DNA of 64,000 bases from Alcaligenaceae bacterium (GTDB taxonomy: Bacteria; Pseudomonadota; Gammaproteobacteria; Burkholderiales; Burkholderiaceae_B), in contig JACCER010000013.1 of the NCBI GenBank assembly GCA_013416445.1, positions 47,444-111,443 on the forward strand, in the 5' to 3' direction. The notes beneath the pieces are model-generated. The model saw nothing but the letters and a program-made list of their open reading frames with translations. It had not been told where the DNA came from and ran no database searches. Below are positions 17,583 to 26,438 of the stretch, piece by piece. Numbering within the stretch: the stretch's first letter is position 1; each line of letters begins with the position of its first letter. The translations under genes and the position numbers were made by a program.

Positions 17583-18284
17583 ATGTTCGGATCGTCCAAA
17601 CGCCGCGTTTTTCAGCCTACGGCATACGGCAACACCCGCCGCGCGCGACGCATACCCCGATGGCTGGTCTTGATGCTGACAGGCATAGTGCTGGGCTCGG
17701 GCGGCTTATTGTTTCTGCAAAAAAGCTATGGGCCTACCCGGCTCACTGTCGAGCAATCAGAACAGCTGCACTACGACCTGAACAGCAGCAACATGGACAA
17801 ACAGCGCCTGCAAGCGCAACTGAACCAACAAGGCCACGAGCTGAAAGAAGCCAAAGCCACAGTGACTTCCCAGGTTGACGGCCTCAAGAAGGCCCAAGAT
17901 CAAGTCGTTAAGCTGACCGCCGACCTTCAACTGTTTGCCGACGCCATGCCGCCCGACCCGCGGGGCACATCGCCAGGCATACGCTCGGCGGCGTTCAGCA
18001 ACCAAGAAGGTCAATTGTCCTACCAGATACTGGTGATGCAAGATGACAAAAAAGCCAATACCTTCAAAGGTGAAGTCGAACTGGTCGTGGCCGGGCGCTA
18101 CCCCAACGGCAAAACCGCCAACATTGACCTTCCCGCCTTTAGCCTGGAATTGCAGCATTACACCCACGCACATGGCCTGATCCCCTTGCCCGAGGGGTTC
18201 AGCGCCCGGCAGGTCACAATAAAAATAATGCAGGAAGGTTCCAAAAAGCTCAGTGCGACCCGTACCTTGCGTGTAGCACGCTAG
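17583..18284 (+). CDS. Single-pass membrane protein with coiled coil (DUF6776-like)
   Basis: A 233-residue protein with a basic N-terminus (KRRVFQPTAYGNTRRARRIP), one membrane span (WLVLMLTGIVLGSGGLLFLQ, about residues 27-46), then a coiled coil of about 70 residues (LHYDLNSSNMDKQRLQAQLN to GLKKAQDQVVKLTADLQLF). A C-terminal beta-rich domain contains LSYQILVMQDD, FKGEVELVVAGRYPNGK and GFSARQVTIKIMQEGSKK. I think it matches the DUF6776 family found in beta- and gamma-proteobacteria, but this is from memory. The topology suggests a periplasmic domain on a stalk. AGGAAATAAATACCC precedes the ATG. Function unknown. Confidence 0.72.
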   Translation: MFGSSKRRVFQPTAYGNTRRARRIPRWLVLMLTGIVLGSGGLLFLQKSYGPTRLTVEQSEQLHYDLNSSNMDKQRLQAQLNQQGHELKEAKATVTSQVDGLKKAQDQVVKLTADLQLFADAMPPDPRGTSPGIRSAAFSNQEGQLSYQILVMQDDKKANTFKGEVELVVAGRYPNGKTANIDLPAFSLELQHYTHAHGLIPLPEGFSARQVTIKIMQEGSKKLSATRTLRVAR

Positions 18285-18318
18285 AGCAATTTCGGTTCAA
18301 GTGTTTATAGTATTTGGT

Positions 18319-18360
18319 GAGGTTGTCCGGTTCTTATGACGTTGTCTGGTTTTTTATGAC
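18319..18360. repeat. Tandem 19-20 bp repeat (two copies plus the start of a third)
   Basis: The units gaggttgtccggttcttat (18319-18337) and gacgttgtctggttttttat (18338-18357) are followed by a third start, gacgttgtctgggg, leading into the shared block. They are the same unit as the five-copy array at 63764-63858. Confidence 0.8.
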
Positions 18361-18543
18361 GTTGTCTGGGGTGGGTAAAGCTCAGTGCGGCACGGCGTGC
18401 TTGTTTCCGCGTCTGCCTCGTACAGCCGGGCGTCGGCCGAACTCGCTGCGCTCAAACAGCGGCCGACGACACCCCCCGGCTTCCCTTCGTCAGCACGCGG
18501 CGCACGCCTACCGCCGCACTGAGCTTCACCCACCCCAGACAAC
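18361..18543. repeat. Long inverted repeat enclosing a REP-like hairpin
   Basis: The arms 18361-18390 (gttgtctggggtgggtaaag then ctcagtgcgg) and 18514-18543 are reverse complements at 29 of 30 positions. Between them a second dyad, gtcggccg...cggccgac (18432-18467), carries the loop aactcgctgcgctcaaa. The whole could be a miniature mobile or REP-type element: terminal inverted repeats with a structured core and no coding capacity. Confidence 0.8.
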
Positions 18544-18643
18544 TGCGTAACAGAAAATTGACCGGCCTTACGGCCTGCATTACAGGTTTTACTGGCACAG
18601 CTGGTTGGTATTGAAGGGGCTGATTCAAATATCGCTGATGCAA

Positions 18644-18862
18644 AAAGTCGGGTGTGTCGGGGGCTGTGCAGGCGCCTTGCGCAAGCCGTTACGGTCAGCG
18701 CCATCGAGGGGGCAAGGCCGCGGCTGTCTAAGCCCGGCGGGGGTCGGACCACTGGTCCGACCGGGCGAGTTCCGCGGACGCCTCGATGGTGCTGACCGTA
18801 ACGGGAACCCCGTCAGGGGCGCAGCGCGTGAAGCCGAAACAGCCTCCGACACACCCGACTTT
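18644..18862. repeat. Composite palindrome of about 220 bp
   Basis: Three nested inverted repeats share one centre. The outer arms 18644-18667 and 18839-18862 match at 23 of 24 positions (aaagtcgggtgtgtcgg... and its complement). The middle arms 18686-18708 and 18782-18804 match at 22 of 23 (ccgttacggtcagc...). The innermost is ggtcggacc-act-ggtccgacc at 18742-18762. Such symmetry suggests a MITE- or BIME-like unit able to form a long cruciform or RNA hairpin. It is a different sequence family from the neighbouring 18361-18543 element. Confidence 0.8.
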
Positions 18863-19043
18863 CGCAAGAACGAACAGCCATCCCCGATGCATCTACTCCG
18901 TCATGCGCAGCTTGGTGCTAATCCCGACCCCACTCTCACCATTTCAGTCCCTTGACAGGCTTGCACTGCCACGGACCTCGTAAATATCCTTGCCAAAAAT
19001 GCGCTAGTTTACTGTTGCGCTTTGCTCGGGGAGTTTTATGAAA

Positions 19044-19772
19044 TTACGCCACATGCTGCAGAAAATCCTTTAAGCGCTGGCTGGGCGGGTTGCTTAATAA
19101 TTCATCAGGTGGGCCATCGTGGGCAATTTTCCCGTCATCAATAAATATAAGACGGCTCCCCACCTTACGGGCAAATTCCATTTCATGCGTCACTACCACC
19201 ATGGTCATCCCGCCCTCGGCCACATCCTGCATAACCTTCAATACTTCGTGGCGCAGTTCGGGATCCAGCGCGGATGTAGGTTCATCGAACAGCATCAATT
19301 GGGGACGTATCGCCAGGGCCCGGGCTATTGCGACACGCTGCTGCTGTCCCCCTGACAGTTCGCCCGGATAATGGTCTACCTTCTCGCCCAGCCCCACCTT
19401 GCCCAGCAAAGCAACCGCTTCTTGCCTGGCCTGCTTGCGTGAAACCCCTCGTGTATGCACAGGCCCGAACATGACGTTTTCCAGCGCGGTAAGCTGGGGA
19501 AATAAATTGAACTGCTGAAACACCATGCCAGCCTCGCGACGCAGTTCACGCACCTGCGCAGTGCTGCCACGCACGCTCAGGCCATTGACGACAATATCGC
19601 CGCCCTGTATGGTTTCCAGCACATTGATGCAACGCAACAGGGTGGACTTGCCCGACCCTGACGGCCCAACCACCACGACCACCTCACCCTTTTCTATACT
19701 GAGGTCGATACCGTTGAGCACTGTATTGGCGCCAAAGCGCTTCACCACATTCTTGAATTCGACGATGCTCAT
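19044..19772 (-). CDS. glnQ: Polar amino acid ABC transporter ATPase (GlnQ type)
   Basis: A 242-residue ATPase subunit of a glutamine/polar amino acid importer. Walker [16 protein letters not shown] near residue 35, Q-loop [20 protein letters not shown], signature [16 protein letters not shown] near 138, Walker [17 protein letters not shown] and the switch His in [14 protein letters not shown] are all intact. The length is that of E. coli GlnQ (240). Its start overlaps the end of the permease gene by 4 bp, and it is last in the order glnH-glnP-glnQ. Confidence 0.92.
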   Translation of the reverse strand: MSIVEFKNVVKRFGANTVLNGIDLSIEKGEVVVVVGPSGSGKSTLLRCINVLETIQGGDIVVNGLSVRGSTAQVRELRREAGMVFQQFNLFPQLTALENVMFGPVHTRGVSRKQARQEAVALLGKVGLGEKVDHYPGELSGGQQQRVAIARALAIRPQLMLFDEPTSALDPELRHEVLKVMQDVAEGGMTMVVVTHEMEFARKVGSRLIFIDDGKIAHDGPPDELLSNPPSQRLKDFLQHVA

Positions 19773-20608
19773 ACGATTTGCGTCCTGTGTTCAACAAACT
19801 TCAGGATAAGCGCAATGATTCCGGTCAATATCAAATAAATAACCGCAACCGCACCCCATATTTCAACCGAGCGAAAATTACTGGCGATGATTTCCTGGCC
19901 TTGTCGGGTCAGCTCGGCCACACCAATAACGATGAACAAGGACGAGTCCTTCAAGCTGATAATGCACTGGTTGCCCATGGCCGGTATCATGCGACGTAAA
20001 GCGACCGGCCCGATAATGTAAGCCAGTATTTTGTAAAAAGGCAGCCCCATGGCCTGCCCCGCTTCTTTCAGCCCCTTGGGTACCGACAGCAAGGCGCCAC
20101 GCACAATTTCGGCAATATATGCGCCTGAGTTAATGATCAACGTGAAAATGGCGGCAAAAATGGCATCGATGCGCCAGCCAAATATCAGCGGCAGCGCAAA
20201 GTAAATAAACATGACTTGAACCACAATAGGCGTGCCGCGTATCAACAGAATATACAACTGCGCCAAAAAAGACAGCGCCATGGGTATATAAGCCGAAAAA
20301 CGCCACAATAAACCCAAGACGATGACTGCCTGCAGCACCAGCCAGGCCCAATCTGGCACACTGCCCAAAAAGTGAACCCCTATCCACGACGCCAGCGTCA
20401 GCGAAACATAAATGGCAATCACAGCCACCACGGCAATAGCCGACGTTTTCCAGGTAACCGGCACCTTGACATATGTAGTCATCACACCCGACAAAAAGCC
20501 GATGAGGGTCCCGCCTATCAGCCCCAACAAGGTGATCTGTATTGTCATTGTTGCGCCTTCCAACAGGCTGGGCAATGCGTCCCAGATGGCAGACCATTCA
20601 AATGTCAC
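19769..20608 (-). CDS. glnP: Polar amino acid ABC transporter permease (GlnP type, with extra segment)
   Basis: Membrane subunit of the importer, with [40 protein letters not shown] then [12 protein letters not shown] (the EAA coupling loop), [20 protein letters not shown] and [20 protein letters not shown], all nearly as in E. coli GlnP. It is 279 residues against the usual 219. The surplus is an insertion of about 60 residues after the first span (about residues 44-105: [20 protein letters not shown] and [16 protein letters not shown]) that looks like two additional membrane helices. The core domain is intact, so function should be preserved. Confidence 0.9.
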   Translation of the reverse strand: MTFEWSAIWDALPSLLEGATMTIQITLLGLIGGTLIGFLSGVMTTYVKVPVTWKTSAIAVVAVIAIYVSLTLASWIGVHFLGSVPDWAWLVLQAVIVLGLLWRFSAYIPMALSFLAQLYILLIRGTPIVVQVMFIYFALPLIFGWRIDAIFAAIFTLIINSGAYIAEIVRGALLSVPKGLKEAGQAMGLPFYKILAYIIGPVALRRMIPAMGNQCIISLKDSSLFIVIGVAELTRQGQEIIASNFRSVEIWGAVAVIYLILTGIIALILKFVEHRTQIV

Positions 20609-20722
20609 GTTGATTGCCTTGAAAATGAGGTGCTCAAGCTTGTTGGCGTCGAACCTTCAAACAAAAAATGGCGACCCAGTGCTTGCACCCGATCGCCTCA
20701 ATCAGCTAGCCTGGTATGAACT

Positions 20723-21478
20723 TTACTTGACCTGCTGGCCAAACCACTTTTGATATAGGGCGTCGTATTTGCCATTGGCATGTATCGCCTTCAAGGCATT
20801 ATTAACGATAGGAACCAGGTCGCTGCCCTTGGGAAAGCCAATACCGTAAAAGTCGCCGCTTTTCAGCGAACCAACCACTTTCACGCGGCCTTCACCACCC
20901 GTCTTGGCAAAATACTGAAGGTTAGGCGTATCGTGCACAACCGCATCGACACGGCCTGTTGCCAGTTCCAGAAAAGCATTATCGATATTTGGAAACAGCT
21001 TGAGCTTGGCGTTGGGAACATTGCTTTTCAGGTAATCGACTGTTGCCGTCCCGATTTTTACCGCTACGGTCTTGCCTTCAAGATCTTTGGCTGTTTTGAT
21101 ATTGGTGTTGTCTTTGCCCACCAGGATTGCCAGGCCGCTTTCATAGTAGGGGTCTGAAAAATCGATCACTTTCTTGCGGTCGTCGCGTATGGTGATGCCG
21201 GCCAGGGCAGCATCGATGTTGCGCGTTTGCAGCCCCGGGATGATACCGTTGAAATCCATGGGGCGCAGGGTGTATTTTAACCCGGCTTCTTTTGCGATGG
21301 CATCCCAAAGTTCGATATCAAAACCTGTGTACTTACCATTTTGCTTGAACTCGAAGGGCACGAAAGCTGTGTCGGTGGCGACCAGCAGTTCTTTGTCTTG
21401 CGGCGCAGCCTGTACGGCGGGCAGTGCCAGGGCCAGTGTCAATCCGGCCAATGCTGCTTTGACTTTGCTCGTGAACAT
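20723..21478 (-). CDS. glnH: Polar amino acid ABC transporter substrate-binding protein (GlnH type)
   Basis: A 251-residue periplasmic protein with a signal peptide ([20 protein letters not shown], cleaved near VQAAP). The SBP_bac_3 fold is shown by [60 protein letters not shown] (ligand-binding TIRDDR), [33 protein letters not shown] and [19 protein letters not shown]. It is very close to E. coli GlnH in the ligand pocket, so glutamine is the likely substrate. The frame is open 40 codons further up, but the chosen ATG has AAGGAGTCATGT before it and begins the signal peptide. It is separated from the permease gene by 114 bp. Confidence 0.92.
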   Translation of the reverse strand: MFTSKVKAALAGLTLALALPAVQAAPQDKELLVATDTAFVPFEFKQNGKYTGFDIELWDAIAKEAGLKYTLRPMDFNGIIPGLQTRNIDAALAGITIRDDRKKVIDFSDPYYESGLAILVGKDNTNIKTAKDLEGKTVAVKIGTATVDYLKSNVPNAKLKLFPNIDNAFLELATGRVDAVVHDTPNLQYFAKTGGEGRVKVVGSLKSGDFYGIGFPKGSDLVPIVNNALKAIHANGKYDALYQKWFGQQVK

Positions 21479-21578
21479 ACATGACTCCTTTAGCGTGGGC
21501 GACAATCTGAAACCGAAACAAACCGCAAGGCAGCCACCAAGAGTGACAACCATAAAATCGTATGGTAACCGAAAGAAC

Positions 21579-23087
21579 TTAAGACTTAAATCGTTCAAGC
21601 AACTCGCGATCGGCCTTGAGACGTTCTTTCAGGGTGCGTATTTGCACATCGAGTTCGGACTGCGTGTAAAAGTCCTTGGTCAAGCTGCGCGCCTGCTGCA
21701 ATTGCTCGACTGCAGTCGGAAGGGCGCCAGTCAAATTGTAGTAAGTAGCCATGGTGCGGCGAGCGGCAACCTTCTGCCCCAGGCGTTCCTGGCTTTGCGC
21801 CAACAACTGATACAACCTGGGCACATCAGGCCAGCGCTTGATGCTTGCTTGCAAAACCGCCACGGCATCATGGTCGCGACTGTTTTTTTGCAGGGCCTCG
21901 ACCCTGGCCAGAGCAACACCCTGGCTGTCGGGCCAGCGGCTGGCGGCTATTTGCGCCAGGTTCACGGCCTGGGCATCGCCGCCCTGCTGTGAAGCCAGTT
22001 CCACAGCCAGGCTGGCTATTTCAGGCGAATCCAGCCCATTGTTTTGGGCTTTGCGCAGGGCTTCATCGGCCTGGGCCAGGTTTTTTTTCTGGAAGGCCGC
22101 ATAAGCCAGGCCGTACCAGGCGGCTGACTGCTCGACCCCGGTTGCGCGCTGTGCATCAAGCTGCAATTTTTCAACGACAAGGCGCTGCGACTGACTGTCG
22201 CGTGCCTGAACCACACGCAGTTTGGCGCGTACATACCAGAACGAAGCGCTGTCTGTACGGTGCACTGCCTGTGCTTCACTGGCACGATTCTCGATATCGG
22301 CCATGCGCTGTATGGATAACGGATGGGTACTGGCGTAATTACCACCGCCCATGCCTTCGTTCAGCCTGGAAGCATTCGTCAATTGATTAAACATGCGCAC
22401 CATGCCGCGCGGGTCATAACCCGCCTTGCGTATCATTTCGAAACCGGCGCGATCCGCTTCTTGCTCTGCCTGCCTGGAAAAGCCCAGTTGCCGGTCAACC
22501 GCAGCGGCTTGGCCAAACGCCGCCACGCCCATGGCCAGGTCGCCGCTACCCGACAGCGCAGCCAGCAAGGCTGCCGCCAACGCGGCCATCATGACGCCGC
22601 TGTTTTGCGTACTTTGGGTCATGCCGCGGGCAATATGGCGCTGTGCCACATGGCCTATTTCGTGGGCAATGACCGAGGCAAGCTCAGATTCGCTTTGTGC
22701 GGTAACCACCAACCCGCTATTGATGCCGATATAACCACCCGGCAAGGCAAAGGCGTTGATCTGGGAATCACGCACACCGAACACCGTAATGCTTTGCCCT
22801 ACACTGACCGGGGCCTGAGCAGCCAGCCTGCGCCCCATATTGGTCAGGTACTGACTGACATCGGGATCGGAGATATAGCTAGGATCGCGCCTGCCTTGCT
22901 CCATGATGGCATCGCCCAGCGTACGTTCGAGCGATGGGGAAAGTTCAGCTGAAGAGGCCGACCCCATGGTGGGCAGACCTATAGGCTGAGCGTGCAGCGC
23001 GATCGGGCAGCACAGTGCGGCAATCAGGACAATACGTGTGAAACTGGCTCGAGGAAAAGCTGGAAGTACTAAACGTGAGACTGTCAT
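21579..23087 (-). CDS. bepA: M48-family periplasmic metalloprotease/chaperone BepA (YfgC)
   Basis: Quality-control protease for outer-membrane assembly, acting on LptD and BAM in E. coli. It is 502 residues with a signal sequence ending near ALHAQP. The zinc motif [20 protein letters not shown] has H142, E143 and H146, and the third ligand is E210 in [20 protein letters not shown]. From about residue 270 the C-terminal half is made of TPR-like helices ([58 protein letters not shown]), as in BepA and not in the shorter LoiP/HtpX. It fits functionally with the lptD and surA genes 6 kb away. Confidence 0.88.
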   Translation of the reverse strand: MTVSRLVLPAFPRASFTRIVLIAALCCPIALHAQPIGLPTMGSASSAELSPSLERTLGDAIMEQGRRDPSYISDPDVSQYLTNMGRRLAAQAPVSVGQSITVFGVRDSQINAFALPGGYIGINSGLVVTAQSESELASVIAHEIGHVAQRHIARGMTQSTQNSGVMMAALAAALLAALSGSGDLAMGVAAFGQAAAVDRQLGFSRQAEQEADRAGFEMIRKAGYDPRGMVRMFNQLTNASRLNEGMGGGNYASTHPLSIQRMADIENRASEAQAVHRTDSASFWYVRAKLRVVQARDSQSQRLVVEKLQLDAQRATGVEQSAAWYGLAYAAFQKKNLAQADEALRKAQNNGLDSPEIASLAVELASQQGGDAQAVNLAQIAASRWPDSQGVALARVEALQKNSRDHDAVAVLQASIKRWPDVPRLYQLLAQSQERLGQKVAARRTMATYYNLTGALPTAVEQLQQARSLTKDFYTQSELDVQIRTLKERLKADRELLERFKS

Positions 23088-23110
23088 TCATAGGGTCCGC
23101 AAAGGCAGTA

Positions 23111-23974
23111 TCAGGAAACCGGCGACACCACCGACTGCGCAGGGCGCCTGGCATCCTGTTTATTGGGCAAGCGGTTTTTTGCTGACAGGCGCATCAGCGT
23201 AGCCAGGGCAAACAACAAGCCGAACACCTCGACCAACCCGGCAAGCACCCACATGGTCAGCCCGCCGATGGCTTGATCCATGACTGCGGTCATGCCTGGT
23301 ATGGCCCTGCCGCACAAGTCAAATATGGGATAGAGATCGTATTCAGTAAAGGTAATGACAGCACCCACCACCATTTGCGGCACCATGGTAATGACGGGCG
23401 ACAATATACGGCCGCCTGGCGACAGTACCGCGGGCGGGCTGGGCCGGCGATCGAGGATAAGATTCCAGTACATGAAGCCGCTGATCACAACCGACCAGTT
23501 CATGAAACGATACAAGCGCCAATCGAGCATGGAATAAAACTGGACGGTGGGTATGAGAAAGCCCAAGACCAACACCACAAACAGCAACGGCACCAGTATC
23601 TTGTTGGTAAGCACCGCTATCAGGGCGCGCCCCGGCCTGCTGACGCGGAAATCGCGCAGACGCAGGCGCCATGCTTTGGGCAGGCCGGCCCTAAGCACTT
23701 GGCCTGGATAGGCGCCCATGATCAGCAGCGGACCCAGGTGGTGCAATACCAGATGCTGCAACCGGTGTATGAAAAACATGCGTTCGGCGTAGTAGTCGAG
23801 ACGTGTATGCATGGAAAGGTAAAGCAATGCCATGCCTATCCAGAAAAACGCCTGGCGCGCGGCCGAGACCTTGTGCACACGGGTTCCCCGCACAAACAAG
23901 CAACCGCCCACAAAGAACATCAGCAACAGCGCTGGAGAAAATTCCCAAGGCATGAGCCAATCGATAAAATTCAT
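23111..23974 (-). CDS. ctaG: Cytochrome c oxidase assembly factor CtaG (caa3 type)
   Basis: A 287-residue integral membrane protein of the Caa3_CtaG family, needed for assembly or copper delivery to haem-copper oxidases (distinct from Cox11-type CtaG). Family features are IDWLMPWEFSPALLLMFFVG at the N-terminus, ALLYLSMHTRLDYYAERMFF, IHRLQHLVLHHLGPLLIMGA with its His cluster, MNWSVVISGFMYWNLILDRR, and the C-terminal PQMVVGAVITFTEYDLYPIF and DQAIGGLTMWVLAGLVEVFG. No oxidase subunit genes are adjacent. The final 25 residues are hydrophilic and divergent. Confidence 0.83.
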   Translation of the reverse strand: MNFIDWLMPWEFSPALLLMFFVGGCLFVRGTRVHKVSAARQAFFWIGMALLYLSMHTRLDYYAERMFFIHRLQHLVLHHLGPLLIMGAYPGQVLRAGLPKAWRLRLRDFRVSRPGRALIAVLTNKILVPLLFVVLVLGFLIPTVQFYSMLDWRLYRFMNWSVVISGFMYWNLILDRRPSPPAVLSPGGRILSPVITMVPQMVVGAVITFTEYDLYPIFDLCGRAIPGMTAVMDQAIGGLTMWVLAGLVEVFGLLFALATLMRLSAKNRLPNKQDARRPAQSVVSPVS

Positions 23975-24002
23975 GGGTGCGGGTCCGGTAAACGTAAGCC
24001 GT

Positions 24003-24335
24003 TTAGTTTAAAGCAATATGGCGACGGTCGCCCCACTGTACCTGCTGAACGCCGGGACGAGCGCTAAGCTGGCGCGCCTGGGCCATAAGCACGGAACGCA
24101 GTTCGGGCGGGCAATTAACCGTGACGCAGGCCCTGGCCATGTTGTGCTCGCCCTTGTCGACCAGCAAATTGGCAACCTGCAAGCCAGCAACCCCTAGATC
24201 CAGGTAGATTTGCTTGCGGACGTCGGCCAGCATGTGGCGCGGACACACCACGGTAAGGCGGGACAAGGTGCTGGGCGTACGGACGGGAACAGATTGCACA
24301 CCGGCACGACGCAAAAACAGGTTAAAAAGGCGCAT
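24003..24335 (-). CDS. Small protein resembling the C-terminal domain of MgtC
   Basis: A 110-residue soluble protein: a basic N-terminus (MRLFNLFLRRAGVQSVPVR), then a probable ACT-like alpha/beta fold with LTVVCPRHMLADVRKQIYLD, LGVAGLQVANLLVDKGEHNM, ARACVTVNCPPELRSVLMAQ and ARQLSARPGVQQVQW. The pattern and the closing 'GVxxVxW' resemble the cytosolic C-terminal domain of MgtC/SapB proteins, but no MgtC membrane part precedes it. GGGGGGTGT lies before the ATG. It is 28 bp upstream of ctaG on the same strand. The family call is from pattern memory and moderate at best. Confidence 0.55.
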   Translation of the reverse strand: MRLFNLFLRRAGVQSVPVRTPSTLSRLTVVCPRHMLADVRKQIYLDLGVAGLQVANLLVDKGEHNMARACVTVNCPPELRSVLMAQARQLSARPGVQQVQWGDRRHIALN

Positions 24336-24743
24336 ACACCCCCCATGGTCTACGTGCGCCGCCAAAACGACGCACAAACAGCCGTAGCTGTAACGGCAGC
24401 TTGTTTTTAAAAACGACGGGGAAGTTTGAATACGAGTTGTATTCTGAAAACTGCCACGCCCTTGGAATTCAGGGCGTGGGCTGTAGCTGTGCTGATTGAA
24501 GCCGCTGCTTGCCTAGACGCGCCTGGTTATTGAATAGCCGATACTGGATCGACTGCAACTCTCGCCGGGGTCGGGATTCACCGCACAGCTCCTATAAATT
24601 GAACACGCCGTATTGTAGCCGCTGGGGCGAGTGCAAACAAGCCTAGGACTGGGCGACTTGTGGTTGCATCTGGCATGGGGCTGGTGACTTTTGATCTTGG
24701 CACGCTGTTTGTCGGATTACGCGCCTGACGGCGCTTGTATGGC
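24336..24743. other. Intergenic region with hairpins and a half REP unit
   Basis: About 410 bp without a credible gene. It holds a small dyad gaatac-gagtt-gtattc (24428-24444), the hairpin at 24454-24479 and a degenerate REP-like half (gtcggattacgcgcctgacg from 24711). No tRNA or known riboswitch pattern was recognised. Confidence 0.6.
24454..24479. terminator. Perfect 9-bp hairpin without T-tract
   Basis: The arms ccacgccct and agggcgtgg surround an 8-nt loop tggaattc. There is no run of T on either side, so an intrinsic terminator is uncertain; it could be a structured leader or part of a small RNA upstream of the MgtC-like gene. Confidence 0.35.
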
Positions 24744-25181
24744 CTACAACACATGCCCCTCAAGCCACCCCAATGCCTTATAAACGTGCATGACGATCAG
24801 GGCGATGCCAAACATGGTCACTATGCCACCCAGCATGGTGGTGATGATGGCTGCGATGACTGCGTTCCAGCCTGTGCGTGTCACGCTGCCAGAACCAGGG
24901 TTATATTTCAGATCGAATTTGTCATCAGGCTTCAAGGCAAAAACCAGTGCTTCGACAAAGCCGGCTGTAATCGGCACGATAAGCACAAGGAATGCCGGGT
25001 TATCCCACCACACTGGATAAAATTGCGCCAAAATCAGCATCAGCATGGCAAACGTAGTGATTACCCAGGCGCCTCGGCGCCCGATATACCACCAATGGGC
25101 GCCAAAAGCCCCCAGCAGGCAAGCAAGCCATGCGGCGGCAACCTTACTATGATGGCGGGCAGGAGTGGTAAATTGCTTCAT
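24744..25181 (-). CDS. TM2-domain membrane protein
   Basis: A 145-residue protein. The N-terminal half has the TM2 pattern: KVAAAWLACLLGAFGAHWWY followed by IGRRGAWVITTFAMLMLILA, two spans joined by a short turn with the conserved GAHxxYxG motif. A third hydrophobic region (PAFLVLIVPITAGFVEALVF) and a C-terminal span (AVIAAIITTMLGGIVTMFGI then ALIVMHVYKAL) follow. Function unknown in bacteria. The start is the ATG of MKQFTTPARHH; an upstream GTG is possible. Divergent from ubiH. Confidence 0.75.
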   Translation of the reverse strand: MKQFTTPARHHSKVAAAWLACLLGAFGAHWWYIGRRGAWVITTFAMLMLILAQFYPVWWDNPAFLVLIVPITAGFVEALVFALKPDDKFDLKYNPGSGSVTRTGWNAVIAAIITTMLGGIVTMFGIALIVMHVYKALGWLEGHVL

Positions 25182-25226
25182 GTAGAACCTCGGTTGAACC
25201 ACATTGTAGTAGAGCTTGGAAGACGC

Positions 25227-26396
25227 ATGGACTCCCCCACATACGACATCGCCATTTGCGGAGCCGGCCCGGCTGGCAGCGCGCTAGCCCTGATTTTGGC
25301 AGGCAAATCGCCCCGACCGCAACGCATTGCCCTTATCGGACGGCATTTTGCCACGTCCGCAAACTTGTCCCCAAACACCAACACACCTGAAATCGACCCG
25401 CGCACCCTGGCGCTGAACCACGGCAGCCGGGTATTGCTGGAGCAACTGGGCGCCTGGCCCGCAGCCTCTGCCAGCATAGATTTCGTACACGTTTCCCAAC
25501 GTGGCAGGCTGGGGCGCACCCTGATAGACCACAACGAACTGGGTGTTCCCCGCCTGGGCAATGTGGTTGCCTACGACGCCTTGCTGGCCAGCCTGCATCG
25601 CGCCGTGAGCGCCAGCGGCATCCAGGTAATAGAAGCTGCGCCGTCGTTGCAACCGACAGGAGGCCATATCGAACTAAACCTGGACGGGCAAATTATCAGC
25701 AGCTCCCTGGCCATACAATCGGATGGCGCCAGGCCTCAGGGCATACGCCGCGAATACCAGCAACATGCCGTGCTGGCTACCGTCAAGGCGGCGCGCGCAC
25801 GACCGGGCTGGGCCTTCGAGCGTTTCACCAACCAGGGGCCGTTGGCCATCTTGCCACACCCTCAAGGGGAAGATGTATACGGCGTCGTGTGGTGCTGCCC
25901 GCCTGATCAGGCAGCAAGGCTGCTTGCCATGGCCGATTCAGCTTTCGCCAGCCAGTTGCATGACGCCTTTGGCGACCGGCTCGGGCGCTTCCAATGCCTG
26001 GGCGAGCGCCATGTATTCCCCTTATCTCTGCACGCCGGGCCATCCCTCATCAATGCCCGCACGATAGCCATAGGCAATGCGGCTCAAACCCTGCACCCGG
26101 TTGCCGGACAAGGCCTGAATCTAGGTTTACGCGATGCGGCCCAACTAGGGCAGGCGCTGGCGCCCTGGCTGGCACAGCCAGATTCCGACCCTTCCCACAG
26201 GCTGGCGCAGTTTGCCCGCAGCCGCCGCCCTGACCGCTGGCTGACCGCCGGCATCACCGACTTCCTGCCGCGTATCTTTGCCACCGGCAATCCCCTGGTG
26301 GAGCATGCCTGCGGCACCGCATTACTGGCACTGGATCTCCTTCCTTCGTTACGCAAACCGCTGGCTCGCCAACTGCTGCAAGGCCTGCGTACCTGA
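25227..26396 (+). CDS. ubiH: 2-octaprenyl-6-methoxyphenol hydroxylase UbiH family FAD monooxygenase
   Basis: Hydroxylates the ring of a ubiquinone precursor. It is 389 residues: N-terminal FAD-binding YDIAICGAGPAGSALALILA, ALNHGSRVLLEQLGAWP in the substrate region, and near residue 280 TIAIGNAAQTLHPVAGQGLN, whose GNAAQTLHP spelling is the one of UbiH rather than UbiF or UbiI (GDAAH). RDAAQLGQAL and a C-terminal helical tail follow. The frame is open for 160 codons upstream, but those overlap the TM2 gene on the other strand and are not protein-like; the chosen ATG begins the Rossmann motif directly. It is followed 42 bp later by dusB. Confidence 0.85.
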   Translation: MDSPTYDIAICGAGPAGSALALILAGKSPRPQRIALIGRHFATSANLSPNTNTPEIDPRTLALNHGSRVLLEQLGAWPAASASIDFVHVSQRGRLGRTLIDHNELGVPRLGNVVAYDALLASLHRAVSASGIQVIEAAPSLQPTGGHIELNLDGQIISSSLAIQSDGARPQGIRREYQQHAVLATVKAARARPGWAFERFTNQGPLAILPHPQGEDVYGVVWCCPPDQAARLLAMADSAFASQLHDAFGDRLGRFQCLGERHVFPLSLHAGPSLINARTIAIGNAAQTLHPVAGQGLNLGLRDAAQLGQALAPWLAQPDSDPSHRLAQFARSRRPDRWLTAGITDFLPRIFATGNPLVEHACGTALLALDLLPSLRKPLARQLLQGLRT

Positions 26397-26438
26397 GCCT
26401 CTCAGGCCAAAAACCCGATCGGAGGTTAAAATCCCCCG

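Larger units (their letters stand above)
18285..19043. other. Repeat-rich non-coding island
   Basis: This 760-bp stretch has no convincing gene. It holds tandem gacgttgtc-type units, a block of about 85 bp also found at 63.87 kb, a long inverted repeat (18361-18543) and a composite palindrome (18644-18862). It lies between two convergent genes. Weak open frames in it follow the repeats and are not credible proteins. Confidence 0.8.

Noticed and set aside
18354..18955. Open frames in the 18.3-19.0 kb island as genes
   Set aside because: They consist of the repeats read in frame, with low-complexity Arg/Pro/Ser composition and no family match.
24480..24600. Possible structured RNA or tRNA upstream of the MgtC-like gene
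   Set aside because: I could not find a tRNA cloverleaf, SRP, 6S or known riboswitch core.
24735..25226. N-terminal extension of UbiH by about 160 residues
   Set aside because: The open frame overlaps the TM2 gene on the other strand and lacks protein character; the FAD motif starts right after the ATG at 25227.
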